In this document: positions 26,881 through 35,284 of the stretch, piece after piece
How the letters are laid out: each line of letters opens with the position of its first letter
How positions within the stretch are numbered: the first letter of the stretch is position 1
Assembly (NCBI GenBank): GCA_031269465.1
Contig: JAISZB010000285.1
Span: 1 to 39,549, forward strand
Reading direction: 5' to 3'
DNA length: 39,549 nt
From: Clostridiales bacterium
GTDB lineage: Bacteria; Bacillota; Clostridia; Lachnospirales; WQUN01
Program-made: the position numbers and the translations under genes
Notes under the pieces: generated by a model
What the model saw: the letters and a program-made list of their open reading frames with translations, nothing else
Told to the model about the DNA's origin: nothing
The model's database searches: none

Positions 26881-27086
26881 ACTTGAGGATAAGCTCTAAA
26901 TTTACGCATTTGGCTGCGAATTAATGTCAAACACGCCCAGGGCTCTGACCGCCCCTAGCTGGCTGCAGAGGTTCCGACTTGTGCAGATAATCTTAATTGT
27001 GCTACAGTCCTATTTGGCTATAATTAAGCATTTTATAGGCTAAAAGCATGTCAGGCAATTAAGAGCGACAGCACTAGCGCTGGCGC
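26881..27086. other. intergenic spacer
   Basis: No gene or clear terminator is seen between the GH20 gene and the convergent exonuclease gene. Confidence 0.4.
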
Positions 27087-28166
27087 TTAAAGAATGCCAG
27101 CCATCTTATTGAACAAAAGCCCCGTAGCCAGGCAATCTGACAAAGCTCTGTGAGGATTGTCGCTGAAAATGCCGTTTTCTTCGCACAGGCAAGTCAGCTT
27201 GTGGGAACCTTTGAAGAGTTCCAAGCTGAGTGAATATGTATCTATGCTTTCTACATCATGAAGGCGGCAGCCGTTTTTCGCGAGGATGCTCAAGTCTCCT
27301 TCAACCCCGTGCCCTACGACGACAATATGCCCGTAGATGGAGCTTTTTGACATGAACGAGCGGAATGATTCCATTACTTCTGAGAATTCAGGGGATCTAG
27401 AAACCATTTCATTCGATATGTTGTGTATTCGAATGGAGTGATGCCCGATAAACACCTTTGGGTTTATTAATGTGCTGAAATATTCAACTGGCTTCCAATC
27501 TACAAACCTGATCGCTGCCAATTCAACGATTTTCCCTAAATCTGTAGCTTCAGTATCTATAACGACAAACTTTCGGAGCTTGTATATATTATTCAAATCG
27601 AATTTCGGAGCGTTTATTGAGACATTCCTCTTAGTTTTCCTGCCATAGACTTTTTTTGTGAGGGATATCGGAGCCTTTGGTATTTGGCTCAGACATTGCT
27701 TAAACTCCAGGCATTTGCGCTTCCTGTATTTCAAGCTTAAATAGTCTCTGTAAAGATTAGCGTGCAGAGACTCCACGACGTTTTCGTTTCTGAAAGTCCC
27801 GAACAACTTGTGCTGCAAGGCGGCCTTGCCGTCAAATGTGAACCAAGAATCATATATTATCTGCTTTTCAATAGCTTCTGCAACACCGGGCCTTCTCAAA
27901 ATTATGAACATGTCTTCAATTGCGTTCATATATCTGCCGCATTTGTCCAAACCAATGAAATCCCATTTAAACCTCTTGTATTCATCGAATAATTCTTTGA
28001 ATCTCCTGTATGAATCTCTATACATGGACTCCATGCCACTCCTCCAAGACAACCTGCATTCAAGACATCCAGCATTTATTCCAATTTGCCGTTTGCATAC
28101 TGCCGCGCAGTCAAGCGCATCGATATTAGGTCTGGACTTACAGTTGAATTTTCGCCAGAAAATCAT
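27087..28166 (-). CDS. DnaQ-like DEDDh 3'-5' exonuclease with cysteine-bearing N-terminal extension
   Basis: A 359-residue protein. The last ~165 residues are an exonuclease domain of the RNase T/polymerase III epsilon type: Exo I FVVIDTEATDL (Asp and Glu) near residue 198, Exo II VVVGHGVEGDLSIL near 285, and Exo III NPHRALSDCLATGLLF near 340 with His and Asp. The first ~190 residues are not recognised. They begin with CAAVC...CLEC, a possible zinc site, then a helical, aromatic- and basic-rich segment (MYRDSYRRFKELFDEYKRFK, KYRKRKC). This extension suggests a specialised nucleic-acid substrate. The start is ATG 28166 with only GGAAA upstream; ATG 28034 would omit the cysteines. The DNA just upstream resembles a palindromic-element terminus. 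No neighbours share the operon. Confidence 0.8.
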   Translation of the reverse strand: MIFWRKFNCKSRPNIDALDCAAVCKRQIGINAGCLECRLSWRSGMESMYRDSYRRFKELFDEYKRFKWDFIGLDKCGRYMNAIEDMFIILRRPGVAEAIEKQIIYDSWFTFDGKAALQHKLFGTFRNENVVESLHANLYRDYLSLKYRKRKCLEFKQCLSQIPKAPISLTKKVYGRKTKRNVSINAPKFDLNNIYKLRKFVVIDTEATDLGKIVELAAIRFVDWKPVEYFSTLINPKVFIGHHSIRIHNISNEMVSRSPEFSEVMESFRSFMSKSSIYGHIVVVGHGVEGDLSILAKNGCRLHDVESIDTYSLSLELFKGSHKLTCLCEENGIFSDNPHRALSDCLATGLLFNKMAGIL

Positions 28167-28219
28167 AAATTTCCAATGCGCATCAGCATACCCAAATTGT
28201 TGCTTTGATACTTATTAAG

Positions 28220-28450
28220 TATATTATATTATAATAATCACTTTTCGGAATATAATCAAGTTCAAGCTCGTTTTTGCTAATAGTTGAGAATGAACTAGAA
28301 GAATGTGCTTATCCTCTTTCCTAAGAATGCCTTTCCTATAACTGTACATATCGTAATTTTTTTGTAAGATTAAGCGCAAAGGAGTGAATGGATCAAGAAT
28401 CATCCACTGAGCCGCAACTCAATTTATTTGCAGCTCACATGTTTAGGTGG
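28220..28450. other. AT-rich spacer
   Basis: No gene is seen. Base composition changes abruptly near 28440, where GC-rich conjugative-element sequence begins. Confidence 0.4.
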
Positions 28451-28454
28451 AATT

Positions 28455-28632
28455 AGGACAGTTGCCGCCGGGCACGGGAAAAGCCGGGCGGCGTTTCTCT
28501 TTGACCGGGACATCGGTCCTCGTCGCCGCAAACTTCGCTATTGATTCGGGCCATGTTGGCCCGAATCAGCATAGCGAAATTTGCGGCTCCTCTCCCCTCG
28601 CAACCCACTTCGTTGGGTTTGCGCGGAGGCCT
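28455..28632. other. array of adjacent hairpins in conjugative-element relic
   Basis: Four inverted repeats follow one another: GCCGCC...GGCGGC (about 28465-28494), GACCG/CGGTC (28503-28518), a long one of about 28-bp arms centred at 28556 (GCCGCAAACTTCGCTA ... TAGCGAAATTTGCGGC, with GATTCGGGCCA/TGGCCCGAATC inside), and AACCCA-CTTCG-TTGGGTT (about 28607-28622). No T-run follows. Density, GC content and the nearby relaxase and ParB fragments suggest a former origin of transfer or control region of a Tn1549-like element. Confidence 0.5.
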
Positions 28633-28698
28633 CATAATATCCGATATTGCCTTGCTGCATTGATAGCGGACGGAAAGGAGGAATTTTTTCTTGTCACG

Positions 28699-28726
28699 GG
28701 CCTTGCGTGAAGCAGGGCCTTTTTTT
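28699..28726 (+). terminator. rho-independent terminator
   Basis: GGCCTTGC pairs with GCAGGGCC across the loop GTGAA (one G-T pair) and is followed directly by seven T. It lies 39 bp upstream of the ParB-like gene start and would end an upstream transcript or act as a leader terminator. Confidence 0.75.
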
Positions 28727-28764
28727 ATTGGAAAAAATCAGAGAAACAGGAGGTAAAAAAGTGC

Positions 28765-29160
28765 ATGGACGAAACCAATATCACAACCGCGACGGGTGAA
28801 GCGGAACAGCATATACCCACGCCGGACGCAAGCAAAACCGTTCCTTTAACTAGGTCGTCGTTCCCTCAAAGGTCATAGACGGATTGTTTGAAGAAAAACT
28901 GGCGGCGGAAACCCCTCCAGTTGAACAGCCCGCCCCGCCCGAACCGCCGAGGGAGGCCCAGCGCTACGGGGAAACGGAGAAGATTATATTTATGAATCTG
29001 TCAGAACTTCACGTTTTCAAAAACCTTCCGTTCGGCGTCCGGGATGACGAGGAAATGCGGGCGATGGCGGAAAGCGTCAAGGACAAGGGCGCAACCCAGC
29101 CCGCGATTGTCCGGCCATGCGAGGTCGGCGGCTTTGAAATCGTATCGGGTCACTGCGTTG
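28765..29160 (+). pseudogene. ParB-like partition protein gene fragment
   Basis: A strong AGGAGGT ribosome site precedes ATG 28765 (MDETNITTATGEAEQ). The frame shifts near 28850 and continues as VVPSKVIDGLFEEKLAAETP, then a Pro/Glu linker and IIFMNLSELHVFKNLPFGVR, DDEEMRAMAESVKDKGATQP, AIVRPCEVGGFEIVSGH. This matches the N-terminal domain of the ParB/Spo0J-type proteins of clostridial Tn1549-like elements. After VSGH, where the family has HRR, the sequence passes into an unrelated antitoxin-like fragment. DNA-binding and dimer domains are lost. Confidence 0.75.
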
Positions 29161-29364
29161 GGACAGAAAAAAATTCCGTTTGAAATTGCCCTTGCCAACA
29201 ACGGCGAAAGCCGCTCAGTTACCATGGGGGACGCTATGGCCGCCTCCGAGAGGATATGGTAAAACTCTGCGCATAAAGGCATAGACAAAATGACCCTGGA
29301 AGAAATTGACAGGGAAATTGCGGCGGCGCGGGTGGAACGGAAACCGTGCAGGGCCGGTATATGA
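29160..29364 (+). pseudogene. antitoxin-like gene fragment (RelB/DinJ type)
   Basis: In the frame that follows the ParB remnant: LGQKKIPFEIALANNGESRS then VTMGDAMAASERIW, a TAA stop, NSAHKGIDKMTLEEIDREIA and AARVERKPCRAGI. KIPFEIAL and the C-terminal MTLEEIDREIAAAR pattern resemble antitoxins encoded before PIN or RelE toxins in clostridial elements. The stop overlaps the next ATG as ATATGA, the coupling usual in toxin-antitoxin operons. The start is lost in the fusion to the ParB remnant. Confidence 0.45.
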
Positions 29365-29795
29365 ACATATCCCGCGTCGTGCTGGACACTATATTGCTTT
29401 TCATATAAAGTCACCTTTTTTGGAGCTTGATTATACAGCGAATGCGAAATGCCGAAATCTGCATTTCGCACCACTTAATGGATAATCAAGCTCCCAAAAA
29501 AGAACATTTGATGAAAAACGGTATAACATCCTTGTTTCGGCCTTCCTCTCGCCGTTAGGGAACCTCGCGAAAATATACCGAATGTTTCTGGCCGGGGCAT
29601 TGGAATAAGTTTTCAGCGAGGATATTTTTGCGGAGTATGAGGATGTTCCGTTTAGGCTGCATCTGCATATTTTTCCAGTTGACGCGGAAACGGTACTTTC
29701 CGCAATCCGGCAAAACGGAGAAGCGGCTCTGCCTGTGCGCCAAGTGCGGACGACATGATTGACAAAGATGACCGTGTTTGGACAGGATATCGCCA
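29361..29795 (+). pseudogene. PIN-domain toxin gene split by a palindromic MITE
   Basis: It begins ATG 29361, MNISRVVLDT, is cut by MITE copy l, and resumes NILVSAFLSPLGNLAKIYRM. Joined, it reads VVLDTNILVSAFLSPLGN, the conserved N-terminus of PIN-family toxins with the first catalytic Asp. Further on, VFSEDIFAEYEDVPFRLHLH and VDAETVLSAIRQNGE follow the family pattern, and MIDKDDRVW resembles the conserved Asp motif near the C-terminus. A TAA interrupts before VFSED, and frame is lost near 29750. PIN toxins are Mg-dependent ribonucleases. The paired antitoxin fragment lies directly upstream. Confidence 0.65.
29392..29523. mobile_element. palindromic MITE copy l inside the PIN toxin gene
   Basis: Ends TATTGCTTTTCAT and ATGAAAAACGGTA, with TA at 29390-29391 and 29524-29525. 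Arms CTTTTTTGGAGCTTGATTAT and ATAATCAAGCTCCCAAAAAAG; centre ATGCCGAAATCTGCAT. Removing the element and one TA restores the PIN reading GACACTAACATC, which proves the element limits and a TA target duplication. Confidence 0.9.
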
Positions 29796-30143
29796 TTAAG
29801 AACATCACCTCGCCCATACCCGGTCTTGCGGACGCGATGTTTGACTTCGTTTCGACTGACAGCGCGGGCGACGTGCTGTCCGAACTGAATTATTTAGCGT
29901 CAAAAATCATCGATATGGACGGGTACGTACGGGCGCGAAATATCAGGGGCGTCTGTGACGGCGGGGCGTCACTACGGCAGTGTCCCGGAAATTTTCAACA
30001 TCACGGAAAACCTGAACAGTTATGACCTTCTGTCCGTTTTTAGCGACGAACAGTACGGCAATCTTTTAATTAATTTCATCGTCGACGATGCGGAAGCGTT
30101 CAGCCGGCTCGACGATTCGGACTACCCGGAAGACCGTGCGTGC
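29785..30143 (+). pseudogene. conjugative-element accessory protein fragment (ArdA-like?)
   Basis: It reads DIAIKNITSPIPGLADAMFD then FVSTDSAGDVLSELNYLASK and IIDMDGYVRA. A frame change leads to GRHYGSVPEIFNITENLNSY, DLLSVFSDEQYGNLLINFIV and DDAEAFSRLDDSDYPEDRA. I associate this pattern with proteins of clostridial conjugative elements that are commonly annotated as antirestriction proteins of the ArdA group; that assignment is from memory and not certain. The 5' end is fused to the PIN remnant and the 3' end to an oppositely oriented relaxase fragment at about 30143. Confidence 0.45.
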
Positions 30144-30144
30144 A

Positions 30145-30460
30145 GCTTTTTCAAGCCGAGTTCGTCAAAGGCTTTCTTGGCCGCCTGATGTAAAAGGATG
30201 TCAGCTTCGTGAAGCTATCAGAATTTTTTCTAGTACCTGTCTTGCAATACTCGATGTGGACGGCGCGCGTTTTTGAGTAGTCGGCAATCTGCCTTTACAG
30301 CGCGGCGTTGGCGTCGAGCCGTGTTGCAAGGTCATTCAACTTGTCCGGGAGGCCGTTAAACTTTGCCGAAGCCGCCGCTTTTTCAGCCAGCACGGAATAA
30401 TCATCCACGCCATGCTCCTGCAAATAGTTGAGCGTGCGCGCAAGCTTGATGTGCGCCCGC
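30145..30460 (-). pseudogene. relaxase C-terminal fragment of a Tn1549-like element
   Basis: The minus strand reads ARTLNYLQEHGVDDYSVLAE then KAAASAKFNGLPDKLNDLAT, RLDANAAL, a stop, RQIADYSKTRAVHIEYCKTG and, after a shift, EADILLHQAAKKAFDELGLKK-like sequence. This is the coiled-coil C-terminal part of relaxase/mobilisation proteins in clostridial conjugative elements. The nicking domain is absent. Confidence 0.6.
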
Positions 30461-31631
30461 AAGATTTATAATCTTATGCTTGAAGGCGGAACCAAGCGCT
30501 ATGGGCGGGCCAAAGAGACGCTGCGCGCCGCGCCTGCAATGCCTGAGGCGCGATGTCAATGCCTGCGGGAAGCAGGCAGCCTTGCGCCCGCCAACGCGCA
30601 GTTGAACCTCGACGCCGCGCGCAAAAGCTTTTTTCAGGGGCCGGACGCTGGATTTCCTAATTTCAAGCGCATGCGCCGCGGCCGGGGTTCATGCGCTGCA
30701 AATTGCGCGGATGATAATATTCGCCTGGCCGGCCAATATGCAGCCCTTCCTGAAGCGGGGCGCGTCCGAATCAAGAAGCATGGGGGCGAGCCGGATTATT
30801 ATAAATTAAAATCATGCGCAGCAAGCCGGGAACCTTCCGGAAAGCATTTCGCTTCCGCTCCTTATGAATATGGCGGGGCTGTTTGAGCCTGTAGAAACGC
30901 ATGGCGCCGTCGGCCTGGACTTTTCCATGAAAGGGCCCTGCATATCCAGCGAGGGGCGGCATGGCGGGCATCCCAGGCATTGCCGCCGGGCGCGGGGGAA
31001 ACTCGCGAGAATGCAAAGAGCGCCGCCGAAAATGAAAAAACGCGGCGGAAGCTGCCTCAAGCAAAAATATAAAACCGCAAGGCGCCACGCCCGTACAGCC
31101 AATCAGCGAAGGGAGCTCCTGCATAAACAGGCTGGGTGGACAGCCAGCGCCTATGATTGCGCGGCAATCTAAAGCCCCGGCATGAAAGCGGCGCGGCGGG
31201 CTTTGAATTCCGGCAGGCCGGCGGATGGCCCCCATCCAGCAGAGCGCGCTCCGCCTGCGGCGCGGAAAAGGACGGTTCGCCTTTGCCGGAGCGGACGCAT
31301 GCCTGCGGCTGCGGCAATGCCTTGGATGGAGGCGCAGCCGCGGCCGCAGCCGTCAAGAACGAAGCTTTGCGCATGCTGCAGGCAGCCTAAAAATAAAAAT
31401 GAACAGCCGCGGGACGGACGGGGCTGGCTCGTGGAATGCCTGCGCCGACAGGCGCATGGCGCGAGAAGCCCCCGTCTCTTTAGGCGGCTGGAGTATGTCA
31501 CATTTCATATTTTAAACATTATATACTTCATACATACGATTTGAGAAGCCGAGAATTAAATCTCTATTCGATAAATTTTGAAAATCCAGTAAGATCCGTA
31601 AATATTGCCCAAATTACTCAGAATATCAAAA
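30461..31631. other. GC-rich stretch without an assignable gene
   Basis: ORFs occur in most frames on both strands because stop codons are rare at this GC content. None shows a recognisable motif or a convincing ribosome site. From 31500 composition returns to AT-rich. Confidence 0.45.
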
Positions 31632-31663
31632 ATGAAGGGCGATTCAAATAAATCGCCCTTCAT
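31632..31663. other. perfect 13-bp hairpin
   Basis: ATGAAGGGCGATT and AATCGCCCTTCAT are exact complements around CAAATA. It lies about 190 bp beyond the end of the minus-strand oxidoreductase operon. It lacks a T-run on either strand, so use as a terminator is only possible. Confidence 0.6.
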
Positions 31664-31855
31664 CCGCATGCCAATCTTCATTGTCTTGATACATCTCTAC
31701 TAACTTAAAACTGATTGAGAGATTTTGCAACTGTGAAAAAGAATTCACTTATATTCGAAAAAATTCAAAATGTTCTTTGATTATGACTTGGAGTGACTAT
31801 GGAGCCTAATGGTTAACTGGAAGTATGAGCGTTAAGAAATACTCTTGCTTTATTT

Positions 31856-32950
31856 CTATAGAATTCCATGGATTTCAGGCTTTTTCATGGGTTCAGGCTT
31901 GCTTGGCGCTGATTTCAAGTCTACAAAAGCATTGTTAGAGCTACTTTTATGGAAGCTCTCCATAATTTCGAGAACATGGAATGTGATCTCGCTTGACGCT
32001 CTGAAACTTCCCCCGGATTCAAGGGATTTCGCCATGTCGGCCAGTCCCAGGCCTCTGCTGTTTTCAGAGTATCCGAAGGTCAGCGGAAATTCGAGGAATT
32101 CCCCTTTTTCCGGCCTGAAAAGTCTGACCGGCCCGCCGAAGGTGTTCGGATCCGGCACCGAGAGGGTTCCTTCGGATCCATAAATCTCAATTCTAGGAAC
32201 TTCAGCGGCATAAGCGTCGAAGGTAGTGAAGATGGTGCCTTGCGCTCCGCTATGAAACCGCATCATGCCGGTGATGTAGGTTGGCACGTCCACATCAATT
32301 ACCGTCCCAGACTTTGGCTGGCTGGTTATGAGTCGTTTTTCAAAGGAAGCCTTGGCCATTCCCGCGACTGTCTTTACCGGACCCAAGAGGTTTACCAGCG
32401 CGCTAAGGTAATACGGACCCATGTCAAGCATCGGCCCGCCTCCAAATTTGTAATAGAACTCTGGATCCGGGTGCCACGACTCATGACCTCTGCAAACCAT
32501 GAATGCGGATGCTCCAACGACAGTTCCAATTAGCCCCGAATCTATGATTTTCCTGCATGTTTGGATGCCTGCGCCCATGAACGTATCAGGCGCGCCTCCT
32601 ATTTTAAGCTCAAGCTGCCTGGCGCGATCAACCAGTTTGACGCCTTCTTCGAGCGTGGCGCCCAACGGCTTTTCGGAATAGACATGCTTTCCTGCCTCCA
32701 GGGCTGCCATGGTCACATCGAAGTGCTCATATGGCCTTGTTATATTGAGGATGATGTCCACTGTGGGATCTTTAAGCATTTCATGCATGTCCTTGTATAC
32801 GTGGACTCCGAATTTCTCTCTGGCTTTCTCAGCTCTTTCAGCAATGAGATCGCATACGCCTGCAATTTCTATCTCTTTGAATACATTCGCTATGTTTTCC
32901 AAGTATATTCCGCTAATGGCGCCTACGCCAACAAAACCTATCCTTTTCAT
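31856..32950 (-). CDS. Gfo/Idh/MocA family NAD(P)-dependent oxidoreductase
   Basis: A 364-residue sugar dehydrogenase-like protein. The N-terminal Rossmann fold starts MKRIGFVGVGAISGIYLENI with GxGxxS. Next come the NITRPYEH and EAGKHVYSEKPLG segment, whose EKP motif carries the catalytic Lys near residue 95, and the C-terminal beta-sheet domain with GGPMLDMGPYYLSALVNLLG near 185 and FDAYAAEVPRIEIYGSEGTL near 260. It oxidises or epimerises a sugar or polyol; the substrate is not visible. ATG 32950 is chosen for GAGGAGA seven bases upstream. It lies 61 bp after the ThuA-like gene on the same strand, a pairing common in bacteria that use glycosides or trehalose-like sugars. Confidence 0.9.
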   Translation of the reverse strand: MKRIGFVGVGAISGIYLENIANVFKEIEIAGVCDLIAERAEKAREKFGVHVYKDMHEMLKDPTVDIILNITRPYEHFDVTMAALEAGKHVYSEKPLGATLEEGVKLVDRARQLELKIGGAPDTFMGAGIQTCRKIIDSGLIGTVVGASAFMVCRGHESWHPDPEFYYKFGGGPMLDMGPYYLSALVNLLGPVKTVAGMAKASFEKRLITSQPKSGTVIDVDVPTYITGMMRFHSGAQGTIFTTFDAYAAEVPRIEIYGSEGTLSVPDPNTFGGPVRLFRPEKGEFLEFPLTFGYSENSRGLGLADMAKSLESGGSFRASSEITFHVLEIMESFHKSSSNNAFVDLKSAPSKPEPMKKPEIHGIL

Positions 32951-33010
32951 ACAAGTCTTCTCCTCATGGTGCCAAAATACACTCATTTTTACGCTCTGAC
33001 GAAGCTTGCC

Positions 33011-33730
33011 CTAATACATTTTGGCTTGGTTTTCAAATCTTTCCGTCGTCAAGCCGTTTGCCAGAGCATAGGCTTTGCCTGCGCCGGCCCACACCATGCC
33101 GTTTTTCATCAGTTTGGCAGCTTCCGGAATGTTGAAGACATCATCATGATGGCCGAGGGAAGTATAGAAAACCCGGCCGTTTCCCCAGAACTTAGTCCAG
33201 GCTACAGGCATTGCGACGGGTTTGTTGGATATATGGTAGTAAGGCACAAGCGGAAACATGGTTGTCGCCAGGATTTCAACGGCTGGATCTATGTGCAGGT
33301 AGTAGTGTTCGCTCTTGACTTTGAAATCGCTTATTCCTTCAGTGATCGGGCTTGATCCGTGAGAGATGTTCACCTCGTATTCGATGCCGTCTCCGCCTGG
33401 ATGGCTGACCCACTGGCCTCCCGTTATAAACTGCCACTGGGTGTTCTCCCTGAATGAATCGCACATGCCGCCATGGCATCCGGCAATTCCCACGCCCGCG
33501 CCTACAGCTTTGGAGATGTTATCCGCATAGACATTATTGATGGTTCCCATTGTCCAGCATGCAACAATAAGATCCAAGCTCATAAGAGGCTCCAAATCCG
33601 AGAAGCAGTCGAGAGAATCGCTTATCTGGATCTCGTAGCCCTCATCCAGAAGCATTTCAGCGAATCGCTTGGATGTCAGCTTGGGTTCGTGCCCATCCCA
33701 TCCGCCTTGCACAATCAAAGCTTTTTTCAT
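33011..33730 (-). CDS. ThuA-like domain protein
   Basis: A 239-residue protein with a glutamine-amidotransferase-like fold. It reads MKKALIVQGGWDGHEPKLTS, LDLIVACWTMGTI, GVGIAGCHGGMCDSFRENTQ, GGQWVSHPGG, SEHYYLHIDPAVEILATT, PVAWTKFWGNGRVFYTSLGH and HDDVF, all along the ThuA pattern. ThuA proteins accompany sugar oxidoreductases; their own reaction is poorly known. ATG 33730 follows GGAGG by five bases. It sits between the NADH oxidase and Gfo/Idh/MocA genes, which read the same way, and is probably co-transcribed with the latter. Confidence 0.88.
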   Translation of the reverse strand: MKKALIVQGGWDGHEPKLTSKRFAEMLLDEGYEIQISDSLDCFSDLEPLMSLDLIVACWTMGTINNVYADNISKAVGAGVGIAGCHGGMCDSFRENTQWQFITGGQWVSHPGGDGIEYEVNISHGSSPITEGISDFKVKSEHYYLHIDPAVEILATTMFPLVPYYHISNKPVAMPVAWTKFWGNGRVFYTSLGHHDDVFNIPEAAKLMKNGMVWAGAGKAYALANGLTTERFENQAKMY

Positions 33731-33767
33731 GGTTTTCCTCCACTGAGATAATTCCTTGCGAGAAGAA

Positions 33768-33840
33768 GCCGACTTGGAAGGCCTTGAATTATCCAAGCCG
33801 GCAGAACTTCCCTCTATTTAGCGAACGGCAAGCCGTTCGC
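33768..33840. promoter_or_regulatory. two inverted repeats upstream of the ThuA gene
   Basis: GCCGACTTGG (33768-33777) faces CCAAGCCGGC (33793-33802), nine of ten pairing, and GCGAACGGC-AA-GCCGTTCGC (33821-33840) is perfect. They fill part of the 226-bp gap between the NADH oxidase stop and the ThuA start. They could be operators for the ThuA-oxidoreductase pair or a transcription-ending structure for the oxidase gene; no T-run is present. Confidence 0.4.
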
Positions 33841-33955
33841 AGGCAAGCGTTTTCCGGTTGATGAAGCTGTTGCGCAATGGTCGGGATTTCGGGCGTTTAT
33901 GCCGCCAACACACAGTCAAAAATGCATTGCAGCATGATGCGCATCGGCATAATCC

Positions 33956-35284
33956 CTACAAAGCCGCCAGCGCAGCAGTATTCATCAGGTTCCATGGCTT
34001 ATTGAAATTAGGCTGGAAGAACTGATCTACAAAAGCGATTTGCTCTATTGTCATCTTGTTCTGCAGGCACACCGCGAGTGTGTTTATAGTCTGCGTATAG
34101 TCAGCCCTTGATAGCAGCTGGGCTCCCAGAAGAACCCTGTTCCTGGAGTTGTAGACGAGCTTGAGTGTAGCCTCTGTGAATTCAGGCATGAATTCAGGAA
34201 CATAACTGTCCTTTACAGTTACGGAGTTAACCGGCATTCCAAGCTGCTTTGCCGCCTCTTCAGTCAATCCTGTAGCCGCCAAGTTCAAATCGTATATTTT
34301 AATGCCTGATGTCGCTTGGGTGCCAAGATATTTAATCTTAGGCTCCAAAAGATTTATCGCTGCAAGCGCGCCCATTCTTATTGCATTTGTCGCAAGAGGA
34401 ATGTAGTCGTTCTCTCCTGTAGGATTATAGAATATAGATGCGCAGTCTCCGGCTGCAAATACATCAGGGAGGCTTGAGCGCATGTATTCGTCCACTATGA
34501 TCGCGCCGTTTGGCAAAGTGTTGATCTTGCCCCTGAAAAGATCGGACGTCGGCTTGAAGCCTATGCACACAATCACCAACTCAGCGGGGTATTCGCCATT
34601 GTTCGTGACAACGGAAGATGCGCTTCCGCCTTGGCCTTTGATCTCCACAACCGACTCGCCCAGCGCAAGCTTGACTCCATGAGAAGCCAAGGCATCTTCC
34701 GCGGGAGCTGTAAACTCGGCATCCATGTACTTGCTCATGATGCGGGGCGACATGTCAATCAGGGTTGTATTCTTGCCATTGGCGCTGAAGGCCTCCGCCA
34801 GCTCCACGCCGATGTAGCCGGCACCTATGATGGCGACGTTGCTGGAGTTCTCAGCTTTCGCAATGATGGATTTAGCGTGGTCATAATTTTTGCAGAGCAG
34901 CACATTTCCCAAATCTGCTCCTGAAAAGCGAGGGAGAATCGGCCAAGATCCTGTGGTGATAATGAGTTTATCCCAGCTTCCAAAAACTTCCTCTCCTGTG
35001 GCAATGTTTTTTGCTTTCACTTTTTTTCCTTCGAAATCAATTCCAGTGACATTATGCCTCATTTTGACATTCACGCCAAGAGAGGCAAGATCCTCCGGAG
35101 AGCTGTAAAACAAGCCTGAGGGGTCTTTCACAACGCCTTCCAGATACAATGCGATTCCGCATGACAGGAATGATATGTTGTCGTTTCTCTCGTAGACGGT
35201 GAGTTCAGCTTTTGGATGATGCTTTGCCAGATTGGCTATTGCGGCTGTTCCTGCGTGAGTGCATCCGATTACGGTTACTTTCAT
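33956..35284 (-). CDS. nox: NADH oxidase (flavoprotein disulfide reductase family)
   Basis: A 442-residue FAD protein of normal length. The start MKVTVIGCTHAGTAAIANLA is typical of water-forming NADH oxidases, followed by VYERNDNISFLSCGIALYL with the redox-active Cys near residue 42, a middle NAD motif NVAIIGAGYIGVELAEAF near 155, and DVFAAGDCASIFYNPTGE near 280 closing the FAD site. It transfers electrons from NADH to oxygen, protecting an anaerobe from oxygen and regenerating NAD. CoA-disulfide reductase is the nearest alternative. ATG 35284 is chosen because AGAGGA lies eight bases upstream; an ATG two codons earlier is too close. Confidence 0.9.
   Translation of the reverse strand: MKVTVIGCTHAGTAAIANLAKHHPKAELTVYERNDNISFLSCGIALYLEGVVKDPSGLFYSSPEDLASLGVNVKMRHNVTGIDFEGKKVKAKNIATGEEVFGSWDKLIITTGSWPILPRFSGADLGNVLLCKNYDHAKSIIAKAENSSNVAIIGAGYIGVELAEAFSANGKNTTLIDMSPRIMSKYMDAEFTAPAEDALASHGVKLALGESVVEIKGQGGSASSVVTNNGEYPAELVIVCIGFKPTSDLFRGKINTLPNGAIIVDEYMRSSLPDVFAAGDCASIFYNPTGENDYIPLATNAIRMGALAAINLLEPKIKYLGTQATSGIKIYDLNLAATGLTEEAAKQLGMPVNSVTVKDSYVPEFMPEFTEATLKLVYNSRNRVLLGAQLLSRADYTQTINTLAVCLQNKMTIEQIAFVDQFFQPNFNKPWNLMNTAALAAL

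Noticed and set aside
30771..31544. Overlapping ORFs on both strands in the GC-rich stretch
   Set aside because: They have Arg/Ala/Pro-rich low-information translations, no motifs, no convincing ribosome sites, and several frames are open at once.
31632..31663. Perfect 13-bp hairpin as a rho-independent terminator
   Set aside because: No T-run follows on either strand, so it is listed only as a hairpin.
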